The position numbers and the translations under genes were made by a program. From Alcaligenaceae bacterium (GTDB lineage: Bacteria > Pseudomonadota > Gammaproteobacteria > Burkholderiales > Burkholderiaceae_B): DNA of 6,586 nt. The DNA is taken from NCBI GenBank assembly GCA_029265335.1, contig JAJUJN010000119.1, positions 1 through 6,586 on the forward strand, in the 5' to 3' direction. Shown here in pieces: positions 1 to 6,255 of the stretch (within the stretch, counting starts at the first letter, position 1; every line of letters starts with the position of its first letter). The notes under the pieces were generated by a model. It was not told the DNA's origin and made no database searches. It was given only the letters and a program-made list of their open reading frames with translations.

Positions 1-2
1 CC

Positions 3-587
3 CTCACGCTCACCTTCGGGCTCGACCTCATTCTCAACAACGGCATGTTGGTGGCTTTCACCGCCGACTTCCGCAAGCTCATTCTCGACCCGCCGCTGGG
101 GGTGTTGCTGGTGGGGCCGCTGGTGTTGCCCTGGGATCGGGTGTTGGCCATGGTGCTGGCGCTGGTTCTCACCTATGTGCTCTACATCATTTTGCGACGC
201 TCCCGTGTGGGGCGGGGCATCATTGCGGTGCGACTCGATCGCGACGCGGCGCGGCTCATGGGTGTGAACGTGAATGCCACCTACGCTACGGCATTCGGGC
301 TGGGCGCAGCCATGGCGGGTTGCGCTGGCGTGTTGCTGGCCATGATTTTTCCCATTTCGCCCATCGCCTCCACCGCGTATCTGGGCAAGGCCTTTGTGGT
401 GTGCGTGCTGGGCGGCCTGGGCAGCGTGCCTGGGGCGGTGGCGGGAGGCATCTTTCTGGGTGTCGTAGAGAGCTTTGGCGCCCTGGTGTTTGGCCCGGAG
501 CACGGCACCACGCTGTCGTTTGCCTTGCTCATCTTGTTTCTCATCTTCCGCCCGCAAGGGCTTCTGGGCAAGCGGGGTTTTGAATGA
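3..587 (+). CDS. livH: LivH-type ABC transporter permease, 5'-truncated
   Basis: This is the C-terminal 194 residues of an inner-membrane permease of the branched-chain amino acid (HAAT/Liv) ABC family; it pairs with the LivM-type permease to form the substrate channel. The frame is open from base 3, and the ATG at 45 is internal, because the preceding codons (LTLTFGLDLILNNG) match the family's usual mid-protein segment. About 95-100 N-terminal residues lie upstream of the window. Visible hallmarks are the cytoplasmic coupling loop around RSRVGRGIIAVRLDRDAARLMGV, the VCVLGGLGSVPGAVAGG segment, and the terminal FRPQGLLGK motif. Hydrophobic helices alternate throughout. The stop overlaps the livM start (ATGA, 584-587), so the two are translationally coupled. 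The family is clear; the substrate cannot be read from the sequence, since these systems also carry amides, urea and aromatic acids. Confidence 0.93.
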   Translation, partial: LTLTFGLDLILNNGMLVAFTADFRKLILDPPLGVLLVGPLVLPWDRVLAMVLALVLTYVLYIILRRSRVGRGIIAVRLDRDAARLMGVNVNATYATAFGLGAAMAGCAGVLLAMIFPISPIASTAYLGKAFVVCVLGGLGSVPGAVAGGIFLGVVESFGALVFGPEHGTTLSFALLILFLIFRPQGLLGKRGFE

Positions 588-1534
588 AGCCGATCACCTT
601 CGTCATCCTGCTGGTGTTGCTGCTCATTGCGGCTTTGCTGCCCCTGGCCGACAGCGCTTACGTGCTGCGTATCGGCACCATGGCCGCCATGTACGCTGTC
701 ATGGCGGTGTCCTGGACAGTCATCGGAGGCTTCGCCGGTTATCCCTCGTTTGCCACGGCGGCCTTCTTCGGCCTGGGAGCCTACACCGGCGGCATTCTCA
801 TTTCCATGGGCCACACGCTCTGGGTCGGCATGGCGGCGGCCGGGCTCATCGCCTTTGTGGGCGCCATGGCCCTGGGCGTGGTGCTGTTGCGCCTGCGTGG
901 GCATTACTTCGCCATTGCCAGTCTGGCGGTAGGCGAGGTGTTGCGCGAGCTCGCCAACTCGTCCACCGATCTCACCGGGGGTGGCATGGGCCTGAACGTG
1001 CCCATGGTGGCGGGCTCGGGAGGCGGCATCATGGCTTTCGCCTCTTTCTTCTTCTGGGCCATGCTGGGCTTGCTGATTCTCACCGTGGTGGTGGTTTACG
1101 CCATCGAGCGTTCACGCCTGGGTTTTGGCCTTAACTGCATTCGACAAAACGAGGCGGCAGCCGACATGATCGGGGTCAACGGCACGCTCTACAAAAGCCT
1201 GGCCTTTGCCGCCTCGGGCATTTTTGTGGCCATGGCCGGCGCCATCTACGCGGCCTGGGTGAACTACATCGAGCCCCCCGATGTCTTCGACATCCTCTTC
1301 TCGGTCAAGCCCATCGTTATGGCGCTGCTCGGCGGGCTGGGGTCGGTGGCTGGCGCGGTGCTGGGCGCTCTGGTGTTCCTTGGCATCGAAGAACTGGTGT
1401 GGCGCAACTTCCTCGAAATCCACGCGGCTGTGCTGGGGCTGCTGGTCGTGGTGCTGCTGCTTTTCCTGCCCAATGGCCTCATGTCGGTATCGCGCCGGCT
1501 GCGTCGACAATACGGAGTGCATCATGGCGGTTGA
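584..1534 (+). CDS. livM: LivM-type ABC transporter permease
   Basis: The second integral-membrane permease of the Liv/HAAT transporter has 316 residues, a normal length. Residues 1-22 are a hydrophobic first helix, followed by several more membrane segments. Family signatures are the stretch LRGHYFAIASLAVGEVLRE (about 104-122), TGGGMGLNVP (131-140), the coupling loop SRLGFGLNCIRQNEAAADMIGVN (177-199) that docks onto the ATPases, and LLGGLGSVAGAVLGA (248-262). The C-terminus FLPNGLMS is also typical. The ATG overlaps the livH stop by 4 nt, with a weak GGGG (574-577) as its only RBS, which fits re-initiation by ribosomes leaving livH. Its 3' end overlaps livG by 11 nt. No key element appears missing. 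Confidence 0.95.
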   Translation: MKPITFVILLVLLLIAALLPLADSAYVLRIGTMAAMYAVMAVSWTVIGGFAGYPSFATAAFFGLGAYTGGILISMGHTLWVGMAAAGLIAFVGAMALGVVLLRLRGHYFAIASLAVGEVLRELANSSTDLTGGGMGLNVPMVAGSGGGIMAFASFFFWAMLGLLILTVVVVYAIERSRLGFGLNCIRQNEAAADMIGVNGTLYKSLAFAASGIFVAMAGAIYAAWVNYIEPPDVFDILFSVKPIVMALLGGLGSVAGAVLGALVFLGIEELVWRNFLEIHAAVLGLLVVVLLLFLPNGLMSVSRRLRRQYGVHHGG

Positions 1535-2288
1535 TCACGCGCAAACCGTGCTCGAGCTACAGGGGGTGGGTCGGCGCTTCGGCGGCCTGCAGGCACTCTC
1601 CGACGTTTCATTCAAAGTGGGGTCGGGCGAGGTGCTGGGGCTCATCGGGCCCAACGGGGCGGGCAAAACCACACTGGTCAACGTGATCACCGGCGTGCAT
1701 GGAGCGAGCGCCGGCAAGGTGATCTACCAGGGCGGCGATATCACGCGGCTCAAGCCCTACCGAACCGCGCGCATTGGTATTGCCCGTACCTTTCAAGTGG
1801 TGCAGCCCTTTCCCGAGTTGAGCGTACTCGACAACGTAGCCGCGGCTGCGGTGTTCTCGCAAGGCGGTATGGGGCCGGCCCAAGGCCGCGAAGTGGCGCG
1901 CGAGCACATCAGTTTTGTGGGGCTCGACGCCGTGGCTCATCAGCCTGCTGCCAGCCTCACCCTGGCCATGCGCAAACGCCTGGAACTGGCCAAGGCTCTG
2001 GCCATGCAACCCCGGTTGTTGTTTCTCGATGAGGTCAACGCTGGCCTCAACACCGCCGAGATCGAACTGGCGATGGAAACCATCCGCAAGATCGCGGCGC
2101 GCGGCGTCACCATCGTGCTCATCGAGCACCTCATGAAAGTGGTGCTGGGCATTTGTGGCCGTGTCGTGGTGTTGCACAACGGCAAATTGATCGCCGACGG
2201 CACGCCCGACGAAGTGGTGCGCGATCCCCTCGTGATGGAAGCCTATCTGGGCCAAAAATACGTGCGCATGCACACGGAGGTGGCATGA
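1524..2288 (+). CDS. livG: LivG-type ABC transporter ATP-binding protein
   Basis: A cytoplasmic ATPase subunit of 254 residues that should pair with LivF to energise the LivHM permease. Walker A is GPNGAGKTT (42-50), the Q-loop glutamine is Q91 in ARTFQVVQPF, Walker B with the catalytic glutamate is LLFLDE (165-170), and the switch histidine is H202 in LIEHLMK. The ABC signature is unusual: at 145-151 it reads LTLAMRK instead of an LSGGQ- or LSYGQ-like motif. Walker B is followed by VNAGLN instead of PxAGLN. I recall LTLAxRKRLE plus LDEVMAGL as a recurrent subfamily in betaproteobacterial Liv systems, so I do not regard it as broken. I chose the ATG at 1524 because GGAG (1514-1517) lies 6 nt upstream and the protein then begins at the usual distance before the ATPase fold. 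It overlaps livM by 11 nt and livF by 4 nt. Confidence 0.95.
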   Translation: MAVDHAQTVLELQGVGRRFGGLQALSDVSFKVGSGEVLGLIGPNGAGKTTLVNVITGVHGASAGKVIYQGGDITRLKPYRTARIGIARTFQVVQPFPELSVLDNVAAAAVFSQGGMGPAQGREVAREHISFVGLDAVAHQPAASLTLAMRKRLELAKALAMQPRLLFLDEVNAGLNTAEIELAMETIRKIAARGVTIVLIEHLMKVVLGICGRVVVLHNGKLIADGTPDEVVRDPLVMEAYLGQKYVRMHTEVA

Positions 2289-3067
2289 CAACGACAAACT
2301 CCACCTCGCCGCTGCTCCAGGTCAGCGGGCTTCAGGCCGGTTATGGCGAAATCAATGTGCTGTGGGGTGTGGATATGTCGCTGCAAAGCGGGCATATCAC
2401 GGCGCTCATTGGCTCGAACGGCGCGGGCAAGTCCACCCTCATGCGCACGCTTTCGGGGCTCATCCGGCCCACGGCAGGCACCGTACATTGGCAGGGCGAA
2501 GAGGTGCAGGGCCAAACGCCAGCGCAACTGCTGGGCCATGGCATTGCCCATGTGCCCGAAGGTCGCCGTCTGTTCGGCGCGATGAGCGTCGAAGACAACC
2601 TACTCATGGGCGCCTACACGCGTCATGCCAAACACCAAGAGCTCCACGACGATCTCGAGCGGGTGTACAGCACCTTTCCCAAGCTGAAAGAGCGACGCAC
2701 TCAGGCCGCCGGCACCCTGTCGGGCGGCGAACAGCAGATGTGCGCCATCGGCCGTGGCCTGATGAGCAAGCCTACCTTGCTCATGATCGACGAATTATCG
2801 CTCGGGCTCTCACCATTGTTGGTCGAGCAGCTCGCCGAAGCCTTGCAGGTGCTCAACCGCAAAGAGGGCTTGTCGCTGCTGGTCGTGGAGCAAGACGTCA
2901 TCACTGCGCTCGAGTTGGCCGATGTGGCCTACGTGATGGATCAGGGCCGCATCGTGCAGCAAGGGCCAGGAGTCGATCTCATGCGCGACCCCGCGGTGCG
3001 CGCGGCCTATCTGGGTGAGTTGAGCGAAGCCGCGGCCGAGGTGGTGGAGTCAACGACCGAGCACTAG
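2285..3067 (+). CDS. livF: LivF-type ABC transporter ATP-binding protein
   Basis: The second cytoplasmic ATPase of the Liv transporter has 260 residues. The A-loop aromatic residue is Y20 in AGYGEINVLWG. Walker A is GSNGAGKST (43-51), the LivF hallmark HVPEGRRLFGAMSVEDNL spans 89-106, the signature is LSGGEQQM (145-152), Walker B is LLMIDE (165-170) followed by LSLGLSP, and VVEQD (200-204) has glutamine at the switch-histidine position, as is usual for LivF. The signature motif is canonical, unlike that of the LivG partner, so the two composite ATP sites are probably not equivalent. The start is set by GGAGG (2276-2280), 4 nt before the ATG at 2285, and by the ATGA overlap with livG. The last 16 or so residues (LSEAAAEVVESTTEH) are an acidic tail beyond the conserved AYLGE end. 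A 125-nt gap follows, so the operon may end here. Confidence 0.95.
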   Translation: MTTTNSTSPLLQVSGLQAGYGEINVLWGVDMSLQSGHITALIGSNGAGKSTLMRTLSGLIRPTAGTVHWQGEEVQGQTPAQLLGHGIAHVPEGRRLFGAMSVEDNLLMGAYTRHAKHQELHDDLERVYSTFPKLKERRTQAAGTLSGGEQQMCAIGRGLMSKPTLLMIDELSLGLSPLLVEQLAEALQVLNRKEGLSLLVVEQDVITALELADVAYVMDQGRIVQQGPGVDLMRDPAVRAAYLGELSEAAAEVVESTTEH

Positions 3068-3119
3068 CTGAGGCTGGCTGCGGCCCGTCTCGAAATTGGT
3101 TTTCCGCGGAGCCGTGCGG

Positions 3120-3137
3120 CGGGCGTTGAGGCGCCCG
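3120..3137 (+). other. Small GC-rich hairpin after livF
   Basis: A perfect 6-bp inverted repeat, CGGGCG (3120-3125) and CGCCCG (3132-3137), encloses a 6-nt loop TTGAGG. A TTTT run follows only after a 6-nt gap (3144-3147). It could act as a weak terminator or a 3' stabilising element for the liv mRNA. The stem is short and the T-tract displaced, so I do not call it a terminator. Confidence 0.35.
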
Positions 3138-3159
3138 GCAGCTGGTTTTCGCATCATCC

Positions 3160-3192
3160 CCTTGCGGTTATCCGCATCCAAGGAGGTTATCC
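3160..3192 (+). promoter_or_regulatory. Leader hairpin and extended Shine-Dalgarno of the Rid-like gene
   Basis: The RBS AAGGAGGTTATCC (3180-3192) directly abuts the ATG at 3193. It matches 12 of 13 positions of the sequence complementary to the canonical 16S rRNA 3' end (AAGGAGGTGATCC), far more than the usual 4-6 nt. Just upstream is a perfect 5-bp hairpin, TGCGG (3163-3167), TTAT loop, CCGCA (3172-3176). The octamer GGTTATCC occurs twice, at 3166-3173 inside the hairpin and at 3185-3192 inside the RBS. A competing pairing, CCTTG (3160-3164) with CAAGG (3179-3183), would cover part of the RBS. The RBS is certain enough to fix the start; a regulatory role for the hairpin is inference. Confidence 0.6.
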
Positions 3193-3951
3193 ATGTCTGA
3201 TCTGCGTGCCATGAAGGCCGGCAACTATCGCTACATTCCCGGCGTTCGGCAATATTCTGCAGGCGTGGTGGCCGATGCTGGTCATCGCCTCGAACGCGTG
3301 CGCTTCATGAGCCCGGTGCCGTTGCGTGAAGGCTTCGACCGCATCCGCGAAACGCTCGAAGCGGCCGGGCGGCCACTCACCGCCTTTTGCGCCTGCGAGC
3401 TGCGTTCGCCCGAACCCTTCACCGAAGAAGGTTTTCGGGCCTTCAACGAAATCTACATCGGCACCCTCAACCGTTGGGGCATCATGACGCCCGACAGCAG
3501 CGATAACCCGGTGTCGCGTGCCAACGTATGCCCCGAACTCGACCCCCCAGGCGAACCGTCGTTCCATGCGTTTACCTATACGGTGGAAGACGCCAACGCC
3601 TTGCCGTCGTTCCTGGTGGCAGGCTCGGGCGAGGCGCCGGAAGGCAAGGGCGACTACCAAGACCACACCATCCGCTTGGGCGACACCTCGCCCGATGGCC
3701 TGCGCGAGAAGGCGCAGTGGGTGTTGGGCGAAATGGAGCGCCGCCTGGCCGCCCTTGGTTTTACTTGGGCGGATGTCACCGCCACTCAACTCTATACGGT
3801 ATTCGACATCCATCATCTGATTGGCGACGAAATCGTGAAGCGGGGTGCCATGCGGGGCGGGCTCACCTGGCACTTCAATCGACCGCCAGTGGCCTGCCTC
3901 GACTACGAAATGGATTGTCGGGGCATTCATGTGGAGCGCGTGATTCGGTAG
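3193..3951 (+). CDS. Tandem Rid-like protein, possible 2-aminomuconate deaminase (CnbZ-like)
   Basis: A soluble 252-residue protein with no signal peptide or membrane segment. Rid proteins are usually about 130 residues and form trimers that hydrolyse enamines and imines. Here I see two Rid-like modules. Module 1 (about 18-131) has YSAGV (21-25), a helix with LEAAG (55-59), FRAFNEIY (81-88) and P-V-S-R109-A-N-V. Module 2 (about 137-250) has FLVAGSGEAPEG (140-151), Q175-W-V-L leading to LAALGFTWADV (185-195), TQLYTV, and R230-P-P-V before DYEMD with E239. R109/R230 and E239 are candidates for the substrate-carboxylate arginine and catalytic glutamate of RidA; module 1 seems to have H125 in place of the glutamate. 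From memory it resembles CnbZ, the 2-aminomuconate/2-amino-5-chloromuconate deaminase of Comamonas CNB-1. I could not verify that, and another enamine or imine hydrolase is equally possible. It lies 124 bp after the livF stop with its own very strong RBS. Confidence 0.6.
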   Translation: MSDLRAMKAGNYRYIPGVRQYSAGVVADAGHRLERVRFMSPVPLREGFDRIRETLEAAGRPLTAFCACELRSPEPFTEEGFRAFNEIYIGTLNRWGIMTPDSSDNPVSRANVCPELDPPGEPSFHAFTYTVEDANALPSFLVAGSGEAPEGKGDYQDHTIRLGDTSPDGLREKAQWVLGEMERRLAALGFTWADVTATQLYTVFDIHHLIGDEIVKRGAMRGGLTWHFNRPPVACLDYEMDCRGIHVERVIR

Positions 3952-3979
3952 CGTACACTGCGGGCAGTTTCGCGGCTGT

Positions 3980-4006
3980 GGGCGCCTGTCGTGATCGGCA
4001 GCGCCC
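3980..4006 (+). repeat. Short inverted repeat between Rid-like gene and pta
   Basis: GGGCGC (3980-3985) and GCGCCC (4001-4006) form a 6-bp inverted repeat around a 15-nt spacer in the 93-nt gap before pta. It could be a weak RNA hairpin or a protein site. No T-tract follows, so it is not a convincing terminator. I see no clear sigma-70 promoter in this gap; CATATTTT at 4015-4022 is the only AT-rich patch and has no good -35 partner. Confidence 0.25.
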
Positions 4007-4044
4007 CAGCTCGGCATATTTTCAGCTGCCTGGGATGTTTCAGC

Positions 4045-4998
4045 GTGTCTACCTCTGTCAAGTCGTCGCCTCGTTTCGAGGCCTTCATTCAACAAGCCCA
4101 GGGCTCGTCGCCCTTGCCGGTCTGTGCGGTGGCTCACCCCTGCGACGACACGTCGCTCGAAGCCGCCATGGCCGCCCGTGAACGCGGTTTGTTCGAGCCG
4201 GTGCTGGTGGGGCCTTCGCGCCGTATCCTGCGGGTTGCCGAGAGCTGCCAGATCGACCTCAGCGATGTGCGAGTAGTGGATACCCCGCATAGTCATGCCT
4301 CGGCGGATCAGGCCGTGGCCGAAGTGCAGCAGGGGCGCGCCAGCCTGCTCATGAAGGGCAGCCTGCACACCGACGAGTTGCTGCATGCGGTGGTGGCCTA
4401 TCAGGGTGGCTTGCGCACCGATCGCAAGTTCAGCCACGTTTACCTCATGGACGTGCCCGGGCACGAAGACTTGCTCTTTATCACCGATGCCGCGATCAAC
4501 ATCGAACCCAACCTGGCCTGCAAGGCCGATATCGTTCGCAATGCCATTGAATTGCACCATGCGTTGGGGCTGGGCGAGCCACGAGTGGCCATTCTGTCGG
4601 CGGTGGAGCAGGTTACCGCCAAACTGCCCAGCACCATCGACGCGGCGGCACTTTGCAAGATGGCCGATCGTGGGCAGATTGCCGGCGGCATTCTTGACGG
4701 CCCGCTGGCGCTCGACAACGCGATCAGTGTGGACGCCGCCCGCATGAAGGGGATTGTGTCGCCGGTGGCTGGGCGCGCCCAGGTGTTGATGGTACCCGAC
4801 CTGGAAGCGGGCAATATGCTGGCCAAAAACCTCAGCTTTCTGGCGCAGGCGGCGGCGGCCGGTGTGGTAGTGGGTGCCCGCGTGCCCATCATTCTTACCA
4901 GCCGTGCCGATACCCTGCAAGCGCGGCTCACCTCGTGCGCCGTTGCCATTTTGCTGTCGCGCTATCTCGAGAGCCTGCCGCCCAAGGAGATGGCATGA
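4045..4998 (+). CDS. pta: Phosphate acetyl/butyryltransferase (PTA_PTB family)
   Basis: A cytoplasmic phosphotransacylase: acyl-CoA plus phosphate gives acyl phosphate plus CoA, most probably with acetyl-CoA. From the GTG at 4045 it has 317 residues, the length of the compact PTA_PTB domain without the extra N-terminal domains of the enterobacterial enzyme. Visible blocks are VAHPCDDTSLEAA (29-41), EPVLVGP (51-57), LLMKGSLHTDELLHAVV (101-117), FITDAAINIEP (145-155), VAILSAVEQV (181-190), LCKMADRGQI (203-212), ILDGPLALDNAIS (216-228), SPVAG and PDLEAGNMLAKNLSFL (251-266). The frame stays open up to a GTG at 3991 (335 residues). I prefer 4045 because the family starts just before the FEAFIQQAQ helix, although its SD (GGGA, 4032-4035) is weak. 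The TGA overlaps the acetate kinase ATG (ATGA, 4995-4998). The family also includes butyryl-CoA enzymes and the C-terminal domain of enoyl-CoA hydratase/phosphotransacylase fusions, so acetyl specificity is likely but not proven. Confidence 0.88.
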   Translation: MSTSVKSSPRFEAFIQQAQGSSPLPVCAVAHPCDDTSLEAAMAARERGLFEPVLVGPSRRILRVAESCQIDLSDVRVVDTPHSHASADQAVAEVQQGRASLLMKGSLHTDELLHAVVAYQGGLRTDRKFSHVYLMDVPGHEDLLFITDAAINIEPNLACKADIVRNAIELHHALGLGEPRVAILSAVEQVTAKLPSTIDAAALCKMADRGQIAGGILDGPLALDNAISVDAARMKGIVSPVAGRAQVLMVPDLEAGNMLAKNLSFLAQAAAAGVVVGARVPIILTSRADTLQARLTSCAVAILLSRYLESLPPKEMA

Positions 4999-6197
4999 GC
5001 TCTATCGCCAACCCGCTCTGGGTGATCAACGCCGGCAGTTCCAGTCTCAAGTTTCAGGTGTTTTCCACCGCCCAGGGAGCGCCCGAGCGCCGCGTGCGTG
5101 GCAAGATCGACGGCATAGGCACCGACAGGCCTCATTTCCAGGTGGTGCAGGCCGACGGCAGGGTGATGGCCGACCACGCCCTTGAGCGTACGGAGGTAGG
5201 CAACCTGGCGCAAGCTCAGGAGTTGCTTTCACACTGGCTCGATCGCGAATTGTCGTCACCGCCGGTGGCGGTGGGGCATCGCATCGTGCACGGTGGGCCG
5301 CACTATGCCGAAGCGGTGCAGTTCACGCCTGAGGTGTTCAACGATCTCATGGCCTTGGCGCCACTGGCGCCGCTGCATCAAAAAAACAATCTGCTGCCGG
5401 TGCAGGCCATCGCTGATCGCTGGCCGCAACTACCGCAAGTGGCCTGCTTCGACACCGCCTTCCATCGTGGGCATGCACCCGAGGTGGAGCGCTTTGCCCT
5501 GCCCGAAACCTTCTACACCGACGGCGTGCGTCGTTATGGCTTTCACGGGTTGTCGTATGCCTATATTGCCCGGCACCTGGCCCGTCATTACCCCGGTCAG
5601 TACCCTCGAGTGATCGCGGCCCACCTCGGCTCGGGAGCATCGGCTTGCGCCCTGCGCGAGGGTCGCAGTGTGGAGAGCACCATGGGCTTTACCGCGCTCG
5701 ACGGCTTGCCCATGGGCACTCGGCCGGGCAGGCTCGACGCCGGGGTGGTGCTGTGGCTGCTGGAGCAGGGCTGGAGTCACGACCGCATTCAAACCTTGCT
5801 CTACCAGCAATCCGGTTTGCTGGGAGTATCTGGCATTAGCGCCGATATTCGCGACCTCGAAGCCAGCGATCAGCCCAGCGCGCGCTTGGCGCTCGAGCTG
5901 TTTGCCTATCGCACCGCCGAATGCCTGGCCAGCCTCTGTGTGCCTCTGGGCGGCCTGGATGCCCTGGTGTTCACCGCCGGCATCGGTGAGAACCGACCGT
6001 GGGCACGCCAGCGCATCTGCGACCATCTCGCCTGGCTTGGGGTGGAGCTCGACCCGCTGGCGAACGAAGCGCATGCCCCCTGCATTTCCACCGAGAAAAG
6101 TGCGGTTGCTGTGCTGGTAGTGCCCACCGACGAAGAACAGATGATTGCCGAACAAACCTGGGCGTGCGCACAAAACTCGGCACAAACCCGGGGTTGA
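4995..6197 (+). CDS. ackA: Acetate kinase (acetate/propionate kinase family)
   Basis: A cytoplasmic acetokinase-family enzyme of 400 residues, a normal length, catalysing acetyl phosphate + ADP = acetate + ATP. Together with the coupled phosphotransacylase it makes the classical Pta-AckA route. By comparison with the Methanosarcina enzyme, the key residues appear present: N12 and S15-S17 in VINAGSSSLKF, R96 in VGHRIVHGG, D153 in CFDTAFH, H184 in RYGFHGLSY, R243 in MGTRPG, and the C-terminal glutamate in VPTDEEQMIA (376-385). AGIGEN (328-333) is the adenosine motif. Some blocks differ from the enterobacterial form: HLGSGASACAL for HLGNGAS, ESTMGFTALDGLPMGTRPGRLDAG for DTSMGFTPLEG...GTRSGDIDP. 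I recall this variant as common in alpha- and betaproteobacterial orthologues. The start at 4995 has AAGGAGA (4984-4990) 4 nt upstream. Propionate or butyrate could also be accepted. Confidence 0.94.
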   Translation: MSSIANPLWVINAGSSSLKFQVFSTAQGAPERRVRGKIDGIGTDRPHFQVVQADGRVMADHALERTEVGNLAQAQELLSHWLDRELSSPPVAVGHRIVHGGPHYAEAVQFTPEVFNDLMALAPLAPLHQKNNLLPVQAIADRWPQLPQVACFDTAFHRGHAPEVERFALPETFYTDGVRRYGFHGLSYAYIARHLARHYPGQYPRVIAAHLGSGASACALREGRSVESTMGFTALDGLPMGTRPGRLDAGVVLWLLEQGWSHDRIQTLLYQQSGLLGVSGISADIRDLEASDQPSARLALELFAYRTAECLASLCVPLGGLDALVFTAGIGENRPWARQRICDHLAWLGVELDPLANEAHAPCISTEKSAVAVLVVPTDEEQMIAEQTWACAQNSAQTRG

Positions 6198-6221
6198 ACT
6201 TCCCGGCGGTTCGGGTAAGAT
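6194..6221 (+). promoter_or_regulatory. Possible sigma-70-like promoter at the ackA stop
   Basis: TTGAAC (6194-6199) and TAAGAT (6216-6221) are separated by 16 nt; each matches 4 of 6 consensus positions. The -35 box overlaps the ackA stop codon. If active, transcription would begin near 6228 and meet the terminator at 6256-6290, giving a transcript of roughly 60 nt. Such partial matches arise by chance, so this is only a candidate. Confidence 0.2.
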
Positions 6222-6232
6222 GACTCTACAGA

Positions 6233-6249
6233 TGGCCTAAGTGCGGCCA
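6233..6249 (+). other. Small hairpin ahead of the ackA terminator
   Basis: TGGCC (6233-6237) and GGCCA (6245-6249) pair perfectly around a 7-nt loop TAAGTGC. It lies between the ackA stop and the main terminator stem. It may simply be part of the 3' end of the pta-ackA mRNA. Confidence 0.35.
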
Positions 6250-6255
6250 AGTCAA

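Noticed and set aside
45..587. A complete 180-residue protein starting at the ATG at 45.
   Set aside because: The frame is open to the window edge and the upstream codons continue the conserved permease sequence, so this is an internal methionine of a truncated livH.
1956..1976. LivG as a broken ATPase because it lacks LSGGQ.
   Set aside because: Walker A, Q-loop, Walker B glutamate and switch histidine are all intact and the frame is full-length; the motif appears to be a subfamily variant.
3120..3147. Terminator for the liv operon.
   Set aside because: The stem is only 6 bp and the TTTT run starts 6 nt after it, so it is reported as a hairpin only.
3187..4920. Very long stop-free frame on the minus strand (577 codons) opposite the Rid-like gene and pta.
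   Set aside because: Its translation is rich in His, Gly, Arg and Gln with no recognisable domain, and the plus strand carries two clearly conserved proteins there. It is the expected antisense shadow of GC-biased codon use.
5430..6185. A 251-codon minus-strand frame opposite ackA.
   Set aside because: It has low-complexity shadow composition, and the plus-strand frame has all acetate kinase motifs.
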